From positions 62,001 to 126,000 of the forward strand of contig NZ_JSEF01000002.1 of assembly GCF_000805675.1 (NCBI RefSeq): 64,000 nucleotides of DNA. The letters run 5' to 3'. Below are positions 18,705 through 27,894 of this stretch, piece after piece; the first letter of the stretch is position 1, and every line of letters begins with the position of its first letter. A program made the translations under genes and the position numbers. The notes beneath the pieces were generated by a model. That model did not search any database and was not told the origin of the DNA. It saw only the letters and a program-made list of their open reading frames with translations. This DNA is from Corynebacterium minutissimum (GTDB taxonomy: Bacteria; Actinomycetota; Actinomycetes; Mycobacteriales; Mycobacteriaceae).

Positions 18705-18835
18705 GATATCTTCGGTTCTCCACACAGTTTTCGACAGTATTCAGGAACCAAGATTAGTGGTTTCGCACTCTTCCGCTGAGTTCCCACGCGGCGCTGAGCA
18801 AGGTCTGGGAAATGCAGAGGCTACCGATCGCGAAA

Positions 18836-18867
18836 GCCTCCAGGATCTGTGAGAGATCTCTGGAGGC
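18836..18867 (-). terminator. strong hairpin upstream of glfT2
   Basis: GCCTCCAG plus GATCT pairs with AGATC plus CTGGAGGC, giving a 13-bp stem with one bulged T and a 5-nt loop. On the minus strand it is followed by TTTCGCG. It is probably the main terminator after the ArsC-like gene. Confidence 0.55.
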
Positions 18868-18873
18868 TGTCAT

Positions 18874-18906
18874 TATGCGCTTTAACTATGCGCTCTATTT
18901 ATGCGC
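18874..18906. repeat. three TATGCGC heptamers at 13-bp spacing
   Basis: Identical heptamers start at 18874, 18887 and 18900, with different AT-rich 6-bp spacers. On the minus strand they read GCGCATA. The array lies between two hairpins about 170 bp upstream of glfT2 and looks like a multi-site binding array. Confidence 0.6.
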
Positions 18907-18925
18907 CCTGGCTTTTGTCAGGGCG
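18904..18925 (-). terminator. hairpin after the ArsC-like gene
   Basis: CGCCCTG and CAGGGCG form a 7-bp stem with an 8-nt loop, 9 bp past the stop codon. It is followed on the minus strand by CATAAATAG. This could be the first of two tandem terminators. Confidence 0.45.
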
Positions 18926-18933
18926 TCGAAGGT

Positions 18934-19542
18934 TTAGGCCGTTACCGGCGCATCCTCCGAAATGGGCTCGATGCCGAGGCGGTTGAGCATGTAGATCACG
19001 CGGGCATCGAGGTCATCAGCCAACTCGCGGGTCTCTTCCACCGTTTCGGCGGTAGCAATATCCCAAATCTTGATGTCCTTGCCAGCCTCATCGTGTGGGA
19101 GGTCGCGGCCGAGGTACACAATGTAATCCGGGATGGTCAGCAGACGTAGGTCCTCAAGGTAGCGGTCCGGATGCTCAGCCATACCGCGTTCCTGGAGCAC
19201 GTGGGCCATGTGGGAATCGGACTCGTTCTCCGGGTGAGCCACGGCAGCGTCCACCAGCAGGGCATCGCCTGCGTACTTCTTCGTCAACGCCACAGCTGCC
19301 TGGGCCAGTGCATGGTCGGCGCCGGCAGCAAAACGCACGTGGATACGGTGGCCACCAAAGTGCTCGCGCACTTCACGCTCCACCATTACTGGAACGAAGT
19401 CCTCGAGAGTAGCGCCTTCCTCGTGGCGCTTAATAGCAGCGTCCAAGACGGAGTTGATCTCGTCGGCGCTGTATTCGTGGCCGTAGTCGGCCTGAAGATC
19501 CTGGCGCAGAGTATCGAAACGACGGGAATTCGGGGAGGTCAT
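18934..19542 (-). CDS. ArsC/LMW-phosphatase-like protein lacking catalytic residues
   Basis: The 202-residue soluble protein has no cysteine at all. Residues 10-62 look like the three-helix N-terminal dimerisation domain found in actinobacterial arsenate reductases. Residues 66-195 can be aligned to the low-molecular-weight phosphatase/ArsC fold: the IHVRF strand, a loop at 71-79, MAHVLQERG, DYIVYLGRD, then a KIWDIA region and a final helix. At the phosphate-loop position, where active enzymes have Cys-x5-Arg, Phe71 and His77 occur instead. It is therefore probably a binding or scaffold protein, not an enzyme. It sits between glf and glfT2 on the same strand. The fold is inferred from remembered family patterns. 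The absence of cysteine is seen directly. Confidence 0.72.
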   Translation of the reverse strand: MTSPNSRRFDTLRQDLQADYGHEYSADEINSVLDAAIKRHEEGATLEDFVPVMVEREVREHFGGHRIHVRFAAGADHALAQAAVALTKKYAGDALLVDAAVAHPENESDSHMAHVLQERGMAEHPDRYLEDLRLLTIPDYIVYLGRDLPHDEAGKDIKIWDIATAETVEETRELADDLDARVIYMLNRLGIEPISEDAPVTA

Positions 19543-19569
19543 TTTAAACTCACTTTCTGTTCGCCTATT

Positions 19570-19586
19570 GTTAACCTTCAGTTAAC
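19570..19586. promoter_or_regulatory. paired GTTAAC sites before the ArsC-like gene
   Basis: Two self-complementary GTTAAC hexamers start 11 bp apart (19570 and 19581), one helical turn. They lie 28-44 bp upstream of the ArsC-like start, within its promoter region. They are a candidate operator. Confidence 0.35.
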
Positions 19587-19587
19587 T

Positions 19588-19848
19588 TTAGCGAGTTGTT
19601 GTCCCGACCTCAAGTTTTACTTTCACACCACTCACGATTGGCGCCGGCGATGGTCTTCGAGGCCCACAAAGGCCAAAGGCCTGCCGGGAGTTCCGGCAGG
19701 CCTTCTTTGCTTGCTGCTTTTTCTTATCGGGAATGCGGGTTGCGCGACTGCGTAGCTTGAGATGTTCCTCAAGCCGCTCCGGGGACATCTTCCACATGCT
19801 GCGGTCCGCAGCTCCGGGCGCGCGCTTCCTCTTCTTGCGCTGGGCCAT
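19588..19848 (-). CDS. small very basic protein of unknown function
   Basis: From ATG 19848 the frame gives 86 residues and begins MAQRKKRKRAPG. The first 50 residues are rich in Lys and Arg and include KKKQQAKK, as in small nucleic-acid-binding or ribosome-associated proteins. The start is supported by an excellent ribosome-binding site, GGAAGGAGGTGA, six nt before ATG. The 3' third of the frame runs through a perfect 12-bp hairpin, so the conserved part may end near residue 58 and the rest may be an unselected tail. It lies between glf and the ArsC-like gene on the same strand. I do not recognise a family. Confidence 0.6.
   Translation of the reverse strand: MAQRKKRKRAPGAADRSMWKMSPERLEEHLKLRSRATRIPDKKKQQAKKACRNSRQAFGLCGPRRPSPAPIVSGVKVKLEVGTTTR
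19676..19704. terminator. perfect 12-bp hairpin inside the small basic gene
   Basis: AAGGCCTGCCGG and CCGGCAGGCCTT with a 5-nt loop. T-rich sequence follows in both orientations (CTTTG and TTGGCCTTTG). It resembles an intrinsic terminator, but lies before the first in-frame stop of the small basic gene. Confidence 0.55.
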
Positions 19849-19930
19849 GCCGTCACCTCCTTCCATCGAGGTGTTTCAGCATAGCGCGCCGTGCCGCACT
19901 ATAGGGAGCGGCCGGGGGCAGCACTGCGGC

Positions 19931-21148
<1,218 letters not shown>

Positions 21149-21282
21149 CTAGCGCTGGTGCCGCGGATGACAAACACGCGCGTGTCACACCTCCAATACC
21201 ACATGCAACTGTCGTAACATGTGTCCCGTTAGTTAACTTTTTGCGCTCTTTTTTACCTGCAGATATCCCCTAGGGAGTAACA

Positions 21283-23301
21283 GTGCAACAGAAACGTCGT
21301 CTTGTTCCCGCGAAATCTCGGTGGTCAACGCCGATTATCGCCGCGGTCACGTCCATCGCCGTGGTCACCACCGCCGCTCTCGGCGGCCATACCATTCTCC
21401 AGACTCAGGAGGCTGGCAACGGACCTATTGAGGTCACGTCTCACAGCGAATCCTTCGGTTCGGGTGAAACGGTCGTGGTCGATGACCCCGCCATCGCCTC
21501 CCAGGGCGACGGTTCCGGGCCGCGCGCGGTGAAGCAATTCCACCGTGACGAAACCTTTTCCTCCTTCGCCGTGACGTGGAAGGGCCCGCGCGATGTCGCC
21601 GCCTTCGTGCGCGCGAAGCAACCGGACGGGTCCTGGTCCGAGTGGTACGACATGGACGCGATGTCCTACTCCGGCAATGACCCCTCCGCCACGAACGGCA
21701 CTGAGCTCATCTTCGTGGGCGACACTAACGATGTGCAGGTTTCCATTAACAACGTCGATCTCGTGACGGGGTCCAACCTCGATGAATCCTTCGAGGAGAC
21801 GGAGGTTGAGGATGACGTCGCGCTTGACGACGCCTCCCCCGCCGACCTCGCCCCTTCCCTCGCCGCCGCCGATGCTGCTGCGGAGCGCTCCGCGAACCCG
21901 CTGCCGGCGCCTATTGCGTCCAATGTCGGTGACATTGCGCCAGTAGCGGACGTCGAGAACACCGCCAGCGTGGAGGGCCTCGAGGCCGTGTTTATGGACG
22001 GCAACGCTCAGGAGGGCGAGGTTATCGAACCCACCGCCGATACCGACGGCATGCCGCGCGTGGTTTCTCGTGCTCGTTGGGGCGCGGATGAGAGCCTGCG
22101 TTGCAAAGACGCAGATTACGATGATGGCGTGAAGGCCATCGCGCTGCACCATACTGCAGGTTCGAATGACTACACCCGCGCTCAGGCGGCCGCGCAGGTC
22201 CGCGCGGCATACAAATATCACGCGCAAAACTTGGGCTGGTGCGATATCGGCTACAACGCCTTGGTGGATAAGTACGGCACGATTTACGAAGGCCGCTATG
22301 GTGGCCTCGACGAGGCCGTGCAGGGCGCCCACATCGGTGGCTTCAACGAAAACACGTGGGGCATCTCGATGATTGGTAATTACGAGAAGACTCAGCCGAC
22401 CGCTGCCCTACTGAAGTCCGTCACGGACCTGGCGGGCTGGAAGGCCGCTATCTCTGGTGTCGATCCGGAATCCCGCGTGAACCTTCGCTCTCAGGGCTTC
22501 TCCGGTTCGAGGTACCCGGCCGGTGCTTATGCCCCGGTCTACGGCTTCTTCGGCCACAGTGACGTTCACTTCACCGCATGCCCGGGCCGCTACACCATTG
22601 CGCTCTGGCCGCAAATTCGTGCAGCAGCGCATAAGAAGTACAAGGCCATCAGGTCCGGAGCATCTGGCTCAATCGATTGGTCTGATGACTTCGAGGATTC
22701 CACGGCAACGGACACCGCAACCGACACAGCGACAGACACCGATGAACCAGCACCGCGCCCGAACAATCCGACGCCGCAGGAGCCGATGTCTTCAATTGGT
22801 GATTCCGAGATTCCGCTCAGCACCATCACGGCCCTTCTCGGCCTAGCTGCCACGGTCTTCGGCATCATGTACAGCCGCTCCGATCAGCAGATTGATATGG
22901 ACCAGAAGGTTGGCGGGCTTCCGGTTGAGCAGATTCCGGGCATCGTGACCAAGGTGCTGTCCCTGAGCAAGAACGAGGGCCTCAAGGAGACGTGGACCGC
23001 GGTGCTCAACAACTTCGGACCGGTCCTGGGGCTAGCTGTGGGCGGCCCGGATGAGACGGCGGGTATTATTTCGCAGCTCTTCCAGAACGGCGTGGTCCTC
23101 TACTCCGAGGAGACTGGCGCCCATGCACTGGTGGGCCAGATTGCCAAGGAGTGGGCAACCGGTGCTAACGCCGCCAAGCTTGGCTTGCCGACGTCCGACG
23201 AAATCCTCACCGGCAATGGCAAGGAAGTCCGCGTTCACTTCCAGGGCGGTTCCATCGTCTACAACCCAGATACCGAGCAGATTCAGGTCTTTACGAACTA
23301 A
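21283..23301 (+). CDS. secreted PGRP-type amidase with C-terminal LGFP-like region
   Basis: Predicted N-acetylmuramoyl-L-alanine amidase that would cleave peptide stems from peptidoglycan. The 672-residue protein starts at GTG with AGGGAG 6 nt before it. It has an N-terminal signal or anchor (about 16-37), an extended region with acidic stretches (to about 250), then a PGRP/amidase-2 domain from MPRVVSRARWG to about 455. Likely zinc ligands are the His of ALHHTAG and the His and Cys of GHSDVHFTACPG. A Thr/Asp repeat follows at about 475-486, then a hydrophobic stretch (about 510-530), and LGFP-like sequence (LGLPTSDEI) near the end. Its place next to glf matches Rv3811 (csp). It is on the opposite strand to the mycolate cluster. 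Confidence 0.88.
   Translation: MQQKRRLVPAKSRWSTPIIAAVTSIAVVTTAALGGHTILQTQEAGNGPIEVTSHSESFGSGETVVVDDPAIASQGDGSGPRAVKQFHRDETFSSFAVTWKGPRDVAAFVRAKQPDGSWSEWYDMDAMSYSGNDPSATNGTELIFVGDTNDVQVSINNVDLVTGSNLDESFEETEVEDDVALDDASPADLAPSLAAADAAAERSANPLPAPIASNVGDIAPVADVENTASVEGLEAVFMDGNAQEGEVIEPTADTDGMPRVVSRARWGADESLRCKDADYDDGVKAIALHHTAGSNDYTRAQAAAQVRAAYKYHAQNLGWCDIGYNALVDKYGTIYEGRYGGLDEAVQGAHIGGFNENTWGISMIGNYEKTQPTAALLKSVTDLAGWKAAISGVDPESRVNLRSQGFSGSRYPAGAYAPVYGFFGHSDVHFTACPGRYTIALWPQIRAAAHKKYKAIRSGASGSIDWSDDFEDSTATDTATDTATDTDEPAPRPNNPTPQEPMSSIGDSEIPLSTITALLGLAATVFGIMYSRSDQQIDMDQKVGGLPVEQIPGIVTKVLSLSKNEGLKETWTAVLNNFGPVLGLAVGGPDETAGIISQLFQNGVVLYSEETGAHALVGQIAKEWATGANAAKLGLPTSDEILTGNGKEVRVHFQGGSIVYNPDTEQIQVFTN
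22705..22740 (+). repeat. 3 x 12-bp tandem repeat coding ATDT units
   Basis: Three imperfect 12-bp units in frame encode repeated Ala-Thr-Asp-Thr between the catalytic domain and the hydrophobic segment of the amidase. Such an in-frame array can change copy number without disrupting the gene. Confidence 0.6.
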
Positions 23302-23313
23302 TCCTCAGCTCGA

Positions 23314-23345
23314 GCGGGGCTCTGCACAGCGCAGGGCCCCGCTTT
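23314..23345 (+). terminator. terminator after the amidase gene
   Basis: GCGGGGC and GCCCCGC extend through TCTGC and GCAGG to a 12-bp stem with a 5-nt loop, followed by TTTG. It lies 12 bp past the stop codon. Confidence 0.7.
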
Positions 23346-23465
23346 GAGGATCGCCGATGCTGCGGAGGCCCGGTGGTGGGCGTCCGCGTGGCGATTTACC
23401 CGCCGGGCGGCCCGTTTGGGCGCCTGCGCGACCGGTAATGCGTGTCCGGTAGTGCGTGGCTGGGT

Positions 23466-24554
23466 TTAGCCGGGTTTGTCTGGTCCTCGTGCGGTAGCTT
23501 GCTGGGCTTGTTGATACGCTGCCTGGGCGGTGATTGGTTCTGCCCAGGGTGGGATGTAGGTTACGTCGCCGCGGAGTCGAAAGACGTAGCCGGCTCCGGT
23601 GGGTTTATCCGGGTCGTCATCATTAATCCCGTTGTGATAGGCACACAACATTGTCAGATTCGGCGGGTTGGTAGCCCCACCGGCTTTCCACGGCACTAGG
23701 TGGTGCACGTGGGCATAATCAGCCGGTTTGTTACATCCCTTCCTGGCACAGGTGGGGTGCTCGGCACTGGCCATCATGCGCTGCTCGAACCCGGCAAGGC
23801 GTTTCATGCGATGCAGCCATACCGGCCCAATCGTGGGATGGACCAGGGTGACATAGCCGATCTCAGCAAACTTGTAGTTCAAAAACTGCGTGCCGGTCAT
23901 ACGCCCACCATTAGTCAGCTCCAGAACAATGTCGTCACCGTCGCCGGAGATAATCTTGTCGAGCTTGTCCAAGGTCACCACCACACTGGTGAGAACAGCA
24001 GGTTTGGTACCGCCGTGAGATTTATTGAAGAAAACGTGCCGGGAGGCGTCGAGCAGGTTGTCCTTATTGATGGATTCCAACGCGCCGCGCATCTCGGTGA
24101 CGGTCATGGGATCATCGGTAATCGTCAGCGAGTGCGGACCGTCAGCACGATAGGTCATGCGCACCCCCGGGGTGGGGATACGTTTGGGCTTGAGCTCTTT
24201 GAGCCGTTTGGCCGCCACAGCTGGGATGCTCGATGCTGGTGTACCGGCGAGCTTTACACGCAAGTTCCACGCGTGCAGCTGGTTCTTCAGTTTCTTCGTG
24301 TAAGACTCAATCAGGCTCAGCGTGGCCAGATCATGGTGTTGTTCGGCGGCTCGGCTACGGGCAGTGCGTTGTTTGCCCGTGAATTTCGTGGCGCCGAAGT
24401 AAATGTGGTTTAAACGTGCCAGCTCGGCGGCATCGGCAGGTGCAGCGCCGAGTGCGCGTAAACGTTTCTCGCCTCCTACCGCTTGCTCCACCAACGTGAT
24501 CCCCGAGTTGCGGTAGGAGAAATAGGTCTCTAAATCCCCCATGGGCCAGAACAC
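23466..24554 (-). CDS. HNH endonuclease family protein (DUF222/13E12-like)
   Basis: 362-residue protein with a helical, basic N-terminal part resembling DUF222 and a C-terminal HNH nuclease motif. The motif is CARKGCNKP, then HVHHLVPWKAGG, then NLTMLCAYHNGIND, with two CxxC-type cysteine pairs for a structural zinc. Families of this kind occur in several copies in actinobacterial genomes and often behave as mobile or selfish elements; their function is unknown. The start is uncertain: I used the longest frame, which begins MFWPMGDLE, and no good ribosome-binding site was seen. It lies alone between the amidase terminator and the HAD gene and interrupts the Rv3811-Rv3813c-like order, suggesting insertion. 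Confidence 0.75.
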   Translation of the reverse strand: MFWPMGDLETYFSYRNSGITLVEQAVGGEKRLRALGAAPADAAELARLNHIYFGATKFTGKQRTARSRAAEQHHDLATLSLIESYTKKLKNQLHAWNLRVKLAGTPASSIPAVAAKRLKELKPKRIPTPGVRMTYRADGPHSLTITDDPMTVTEMRGALESINKDNLLDASRHVFFNKSHGGTKPAVLTSVVVTLDKLDKIISGDGDDIVLELTNGGRMTGTQFLNYKFAEIGYVTLVHPTIGPVWLHRMKRLAGFEQRMMASAEHPTCARKGCNKPADYAHVHHLVPWKAGGATNPPNLTMLCAYHNGINDDDPDKPTGAGYVFRLRGDVTYIPPWAEPITAQAAYQQAQQATARGPDKPG

Positions 24555-24587
24555 TAAAACACCCTCACCAACCCTGCAACCGGAAGA

Positions 24588-25430
24588 TTAAAACCAGTGC
24601 TCAAGCACCTTAGCCACCCCGGCCTGGTGATGGGGCAGGGTGGTGGCATCGGAGACGTCGGCAAGCGCGGGGTGTGCGTTTCCCATTGCGACGCCGCAGC
24701 CTGCCCACTCCAGCATTTCGAGGTCATTGGGCATATCGCCGAAGGCGATGATGTCTTCGCGTGAAATACCGTGATGTTCCGCCAACCACTGAACCCCGCG
24801 GCGCTTGGTCACGTTCGGCGCAGCGACCTCGAGCACGCCCTCCGACATCGAGTACGTGACGTGGGCAAGCTCTGGATCGATGTGGGGAGCGACCAACTCA
24901 TAGAGCTCCGGGGCCGAATAATCAGTATTGCGGATCAGCAGTTTCACGGCTGGTTTCGACACCAATTCCCCCACGCTGACCAGGCCGAATCCCTCAAACA
25001 TCGCGTTCTCCGAATAATGCGATTCCACCACGAAGAGTTCGTCCACGGGATCCAGCAGCGAGCCGCCAGCGCGCTCTGCACCGAAACCCGCGCCACCTAG
25101 GGGCTGGAGGGCTCTGGAGGCGACGTCGACAGTTTCGGCCAAAGCCTCCGGGGACAACTCGTGGGTAGAAAGGACGCGGTCCTCGGCAGAATCATAAATC
25201 ACCGCGCCATTCGAGGTCACGCACACCGGACGCACCGTAAGCTGCTCCAGCACCGGCATAATCCAGCGGAAAGGCCGACCCGTGGCCAAGGCAAACTCGG
25301 CTCCGGCATTGACAGCCCGGGCGATGACCTCCCGATTGCGCTTAGGCACACGGTGGTTGCGGTCCAACAAGGTTCCGTCGATATCGCTCACGATGAGTCG
25401 TGGGGCGTGCTCCGGGAAAGTCATAACCAT
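24588..25430 (-). CDS. HAD-superfamily phosphatase, Cof type
   Basis: Cytoplasmic Mg-dependent phosphatase of 280 residues. Motif I is SDIDGTLLD near residue 16, motif II is ALATGRP, a motif III lysine is in the central part, and motif IV is FGDMPNDLEML near 235. A C2-type cap of about 100 residues lies between motifs II and III. The corresponding M. tuberculosis gene is Rv3813c. Substrates of Cof-type enzymes are usually sugar phosphates or cofactors and cannot be told here. Two in-frame ATGs lie close together at the start (25430 and 25424), neither with a strong ribosome-binding site. The stop is 33 bp from the HNH gene start on the same strand. Confidence 0.88.
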   Translation of the reverse strand: MVMTFPEHAPRLIVSDIDGTLLDRNHRVPKRNREVIARAVNAGAEFALATGRPFRWIMPVLEQLTVRPVCVTSNGAVIYDSAEDRVLSTHELSPEALAETVDVASRALQPLGGAGFGAERAGGSLLDPVDELFVVESHYSENAMFEGFGLVSVGELVSKPAVKLLIRNTDYSAPELYELVAPHIDPELAHVTYSMSEGVLEVAAPNVTKRRGVQWLAEHHGISREDIIAFGDMPNDLEMLEWAGCGVAMGNAHPALADVSDATTLPHHQAGVAKVLEHWF

Positions 25431-25453
25431 GAGTCTACGTCAGGGGCTACAGC

Positions 25454-25489
25454 AAAAAGGCGGCCGCAACACATGTTGTCACGGCCGCC
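25454..25489 (-). terminator. strong terminator after glpK
   Basis: GGCGGCCG and CGGCCGCC form an 8-bp GC stem with extra pairing in the loop, followed on the minus strand by TTTTTG. It lies 20 bp past the glpK stop. Confidence 0.8.
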
Positions 25490-25508
25490 GTGGGGAAGAC
25501 GTTAGAGA

Positions 25509-27056
25509 TTAAGCGATGACGTCATCATCGTCGACATCTTCCCAGTTGAGGGAACGCTTAATAGCGCGCTTCCAGTCGCGGTAGAGAGCGTCGACCTCCT
25601 CCTTTTCGCGCTGCGGCTTCCAGACCTTGAAGTCGCCCTGCTGGGAGCCCAGCACGCTGAGGTCATCCCAGAAGCCGGAGTCAAGGCCGGCGGCGAAAGC
25701 CGCACCGGTGGCGGTGGTCTCCACGTTCTTCGGACGGTGGACCTCGACGCCGAGCATGTCAGCCTGGAACTGCATGAGCAGCTCGTTCATGGTCATGCCG
25801 CCGTCGACGCGCAGCTCGGTGATCTCCACACCGGAGTCGGCGACCATGGCATCGGCGACGTCGCGAGTCTGGTACGCGGTGGACTCGAGGACCGCGCGGG
25901 CCAGGTGCTTGCGGTTGGCGTAGCGGGTCAAGCCCACGATGACACCGCGAGCGTCCGGGCGCCAGTACGGAGCGAAGAGGCCGGAGAAGGCCGGCACGAT
26001 GTAGACGCCGCCGTTGTCCTTGACCTCGCGGGCCAGGTTCTCGATGGACGCGGAGTTCGGGATGAGTTGCAGGTTATCGCGCAGCCACTGCACCAGGGAA
26101 CCACCCATGGACACGGAACCCTCGAGCGCGTAGACCGGACGCTCGCCCTCGCGCTGGAAGCACACGGTGGTGAGCAAGCCGTTGTCGGAGAACTTCGGGG
26201 TGGTACCGGTATTGAGGAGGAGGAACAAGCCGGTGCCGTAGGTGTTCTTGGCAGAACCCGGGCGGAAGCAGCCCTGGCCGAACATGGCGGCCTGCTGGTC
26301 ACCAAGGATGGCGCGAATCGGCACGCCAGACAGGGAGCCGCGCTCACGGACCGTGCGGAAGTCACCGAGGGAGGGACGAATCTCCGGAAGCATGGAGGTA
26401 GGAATACCCATCTCCTTGCAGAGTTCCTCGTCCCACTCGAGCTTCTCGATGTCCATGAGAAGGGTACGGGAAGCGTTGGTGACGTCGGTGGCGTGGAGGG
26501 CCTCCTGGCCATTGTCGCCGTCGGCGCCGCCAGTAAGGTTCCACAGCAGCCAGGTATCGATGGTGCCGAAGAGAAGCTCGCCGGCCTCAGCGCGCTCGCG
26601 AGCGCCTTCGACGTTATCGAGGATCCACTTCACCTTCGGGCCAGCCGGATAGGAGTTGATGATCAGACCGGTACGGCGGCGCCACTTGTCCGCGCCTTCC
26701 TCGCCAGCCAGTTCCTTACAGATTTCGGTGGTGCGGGTGTCCTGCCACACGATGGCGTTGTAGACCGGCTTGCCAGTCTTCTTGTCCCACACAACGGTGG
26801 TCTCACGCTGGTTGGTGATACCCAAAGCAGCGATGTCTTCGACGTTGATGTCGGCGTTGGCCAAGGCTTCACCGACGGCACGACGGGTATTGCTCCAGAT
26901 TTCTTCCGGGTCGTGCTCAACCCAGCCCTTCTCCGGGAAGATCTGCTCGTGCTCGAACTGGCCGACGGACACCTGCTCGCCGTCGTGGTCAAAGATGATG
27001 CAGCGCGTGGACGTGGTGCCCTGGTCAATCGCTGCAACGTAGCTCTTGGTGGACAT
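25509..27056 (-). CDS. glpK: glycerol kinase
   Basis: Phosphorylates glycerol taken up by GlpF to glycerol-3-phosphate. The 515-residue FGGY-family protein begins with the ATP-site strand [13 protein letters not shown]. It has [12 protein letters not shown], the substrate-binding [19 protein letters not shown] and [14 protein letters not shown]. The length is normal. AAGGAG lies 6 nt before ATG. It is the last gene of a glpD-glpF-glpK set on the minus strand and is followed by a strong terminator. The product feeds either GlpD or phospholipid synthesis. Confidence 0.97.
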   Translation of the reverse strand: MSTKSYVAAIDQGTTSTRCIIFDHDGEQVSVGQFEHEQIFPEKGWVEHDPEEIWSNTRRAVGEALANADINVEDIAALGITNQRETTVVWDKKTGKPVYNAIVWQDTRTTEICKELAGEEGADKWRRRTGLIINSYPAGPKVKWILDNVEGARERAEAGELLFGTIDTWLLWNLTGGADGDNGQEALHATDVTNASRTLLMDIEKLEWDEELCKEMGIPTSMLPEIRPSLGDFRTVRERGSLSGVPIRAILGDQQAAMFGQGCFRPGSAKNTYGTGLFLLLNTGTTPKFSDNGLLTTVCFQREGERPVYALEGSVSMGGSLVQWLRDNLQLIPNSASIENLAREVKDNGGVYIVPAFSGLFAPYWRPDARGVIVGLTRYANRKHLARAVLESTAYQTRDVADAMVADSGVEITELRVDGGMTMNELLMQFQADMLGVEVHRPKNVETTATGAAFAAGLDSGFWDDLSVLGSQQGDFKVWKPQREKEEVDALYRDWKRAIKRSLNWEDVDDDDVIA

Positions 27057-27080
27057 AACTTTCTCCTTGTCGGGGGTGTT

Positions 27081-27818
27081 TTAAAGGGCTATGGACAGCA
27101 GGCCAACGGCGACGGCCGAGAGAGTCGGCGCGACGACCGGAACCCAGGCATAGCTCCAGTTTCCAGTGCCCTTGTCCTTGATGGGCAGAACGAAGGCGTA
27201 CATGATGCGGGGACCAAGGTCACGGACCGGGTTGATGGCATATCCGGTGGGGGTACCGAGGGACAGACCGATAGACACGATGACGAAGGCAACGCCGAAG
27301 TAGCTCAGCGGGCCTAGTTCGCCGCCGGTCGGACCGAAGGCAATAAACATGAGCAGCACAGTAGTGGCGATAAACTCCGTCACTGCGTTCCAGCCATTAT
27401 TCGGGTGCGCCGGATTGGTAAAGAAAATGCCGCCGGTGTTCTTGTTGGCTCCGGTGACGTTGCCGGCTTCATCGACATTGTTGGCGTCGAAAAGCTGCTT
27501 AAACGTTGCCCACGCCAGGAAGGCACCAACCATGGCGCCCAGGATCTGACCCAGGAGGTAATAAGGCACGAGGCTCCATTCAAGAGAGCCGTTGACAGCG
27601 AGCATGATGGTCACCGCCGGGTTGAGGTGACCGCCAGAGGGGTCTGCGATGCTAGCGCCCAAGTAGACGCCGAGGCCCCAGCCCATTGCGATAACGATCC
27701 AGTCTGCACCGCGCGCCGCGGAGGTGCGGAGGTTTACAGTGGCGCAGACGCCGTTACCCAACAGGAGCAGCACTGCCGTGCCAAGGAACTCCCACAGGAA
27801 TGCATCAGTTCCGGCCAT
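27081..27818 (-). CDS. glpF: glycerol facilitator / aquaglyceroporin
   Basis: MIP-family channel of 245 residues with six membrane segments. Both half-helix motifs are visible: GGHLNPAVT in the first repeat, and a second motif NPVRDLGPR where the usual NPA is NPV. The Asp after the second motif is the residue typical of glycerol-conducting members. The start has AGAAAGGAC before ATG. It ends 24 bp before glpK and is therefore probably co-transcribed with it. A hairpin separates it from glpD upstream. Glycerol rather than water transport is inferred from the operon. Confidence 0.93.
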   Translation of the reverse strand: MAGTDAFLWEFLGTAVLLLLGNGVCATVNLRTSAARGADWIVIAMGWGLGVYLGASIADPSGGHLNPAVTIMLAVNGSLEWSLVPYYLLGQILGAMVGAFLAWATFKQLFDANNVDEAGNVTGANKNTGGIFFTNPAHPNNGWNAVTEFIATTVLLMFIAFGPTGGELGPLSYFGVAFVIVSIGLSLGTPTGYAINPVRDLGPRIMYAFVLPIKDKGTGNWSYAWVPVVAPTLSAVAVGLLSIAL

Positions 27819-27848
27819 AACTTGTCCTTTCTCTTTTGCCTAGGCCAA

Positions 27849-27886
27849 AGGCCCAGCGAGAGACAGCAAACGTCCTCGCTGGGCCT
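27849..27886 (-). terminator. hairpin between glpD and glpF
   Basis: Perfect 12-bp inverted repeat, AGGCCCAGCGAG and CTCGCTGGGCCT, with a 14-nt loop. It is followed on the minus strand by TTGGCC. It could attenuate read-through from glpD into glpF-glpK. Confidence 0.65.
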
Positions 27887-27894
27887 CGTGACGC

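Larger units (their letters stand above)
18726..18933. other. glfT2 upstream region
   Basis: 208 bp without a clear gene. From right to left it holds a hairpin at 18904-18925, three TATGCGC heptamers, a second hairpin at 18836-18867, and about 100 bp in which the glfT2 promoter must lie. A TAATCT-like minus-strand -10 near 18755 is one candidate. Confidence 0.45.

Noticed and set aside
18704..18725. Longer glfT2 start at GTG 18725
   Set aside because: The GTG at 18704 fits the family N-terminus better, though the upstream site cannot be excluded.
21180..21282. MtrA-type site (GTAACA-like) before the amidase gene
   Set aside because: Only one clear GTAACA and a poor second half-site are present, so the match is too weak to list as a site.
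23421..23460. Tandem CCGGTAATGCGTGT / CCGGTAGTGCGTGG near the HNH gene end
   Set aside because: Two imperfect 14-bp copies at the 3' flank have no partner at the other end of the gene, so they do not establish a mobile-element border.
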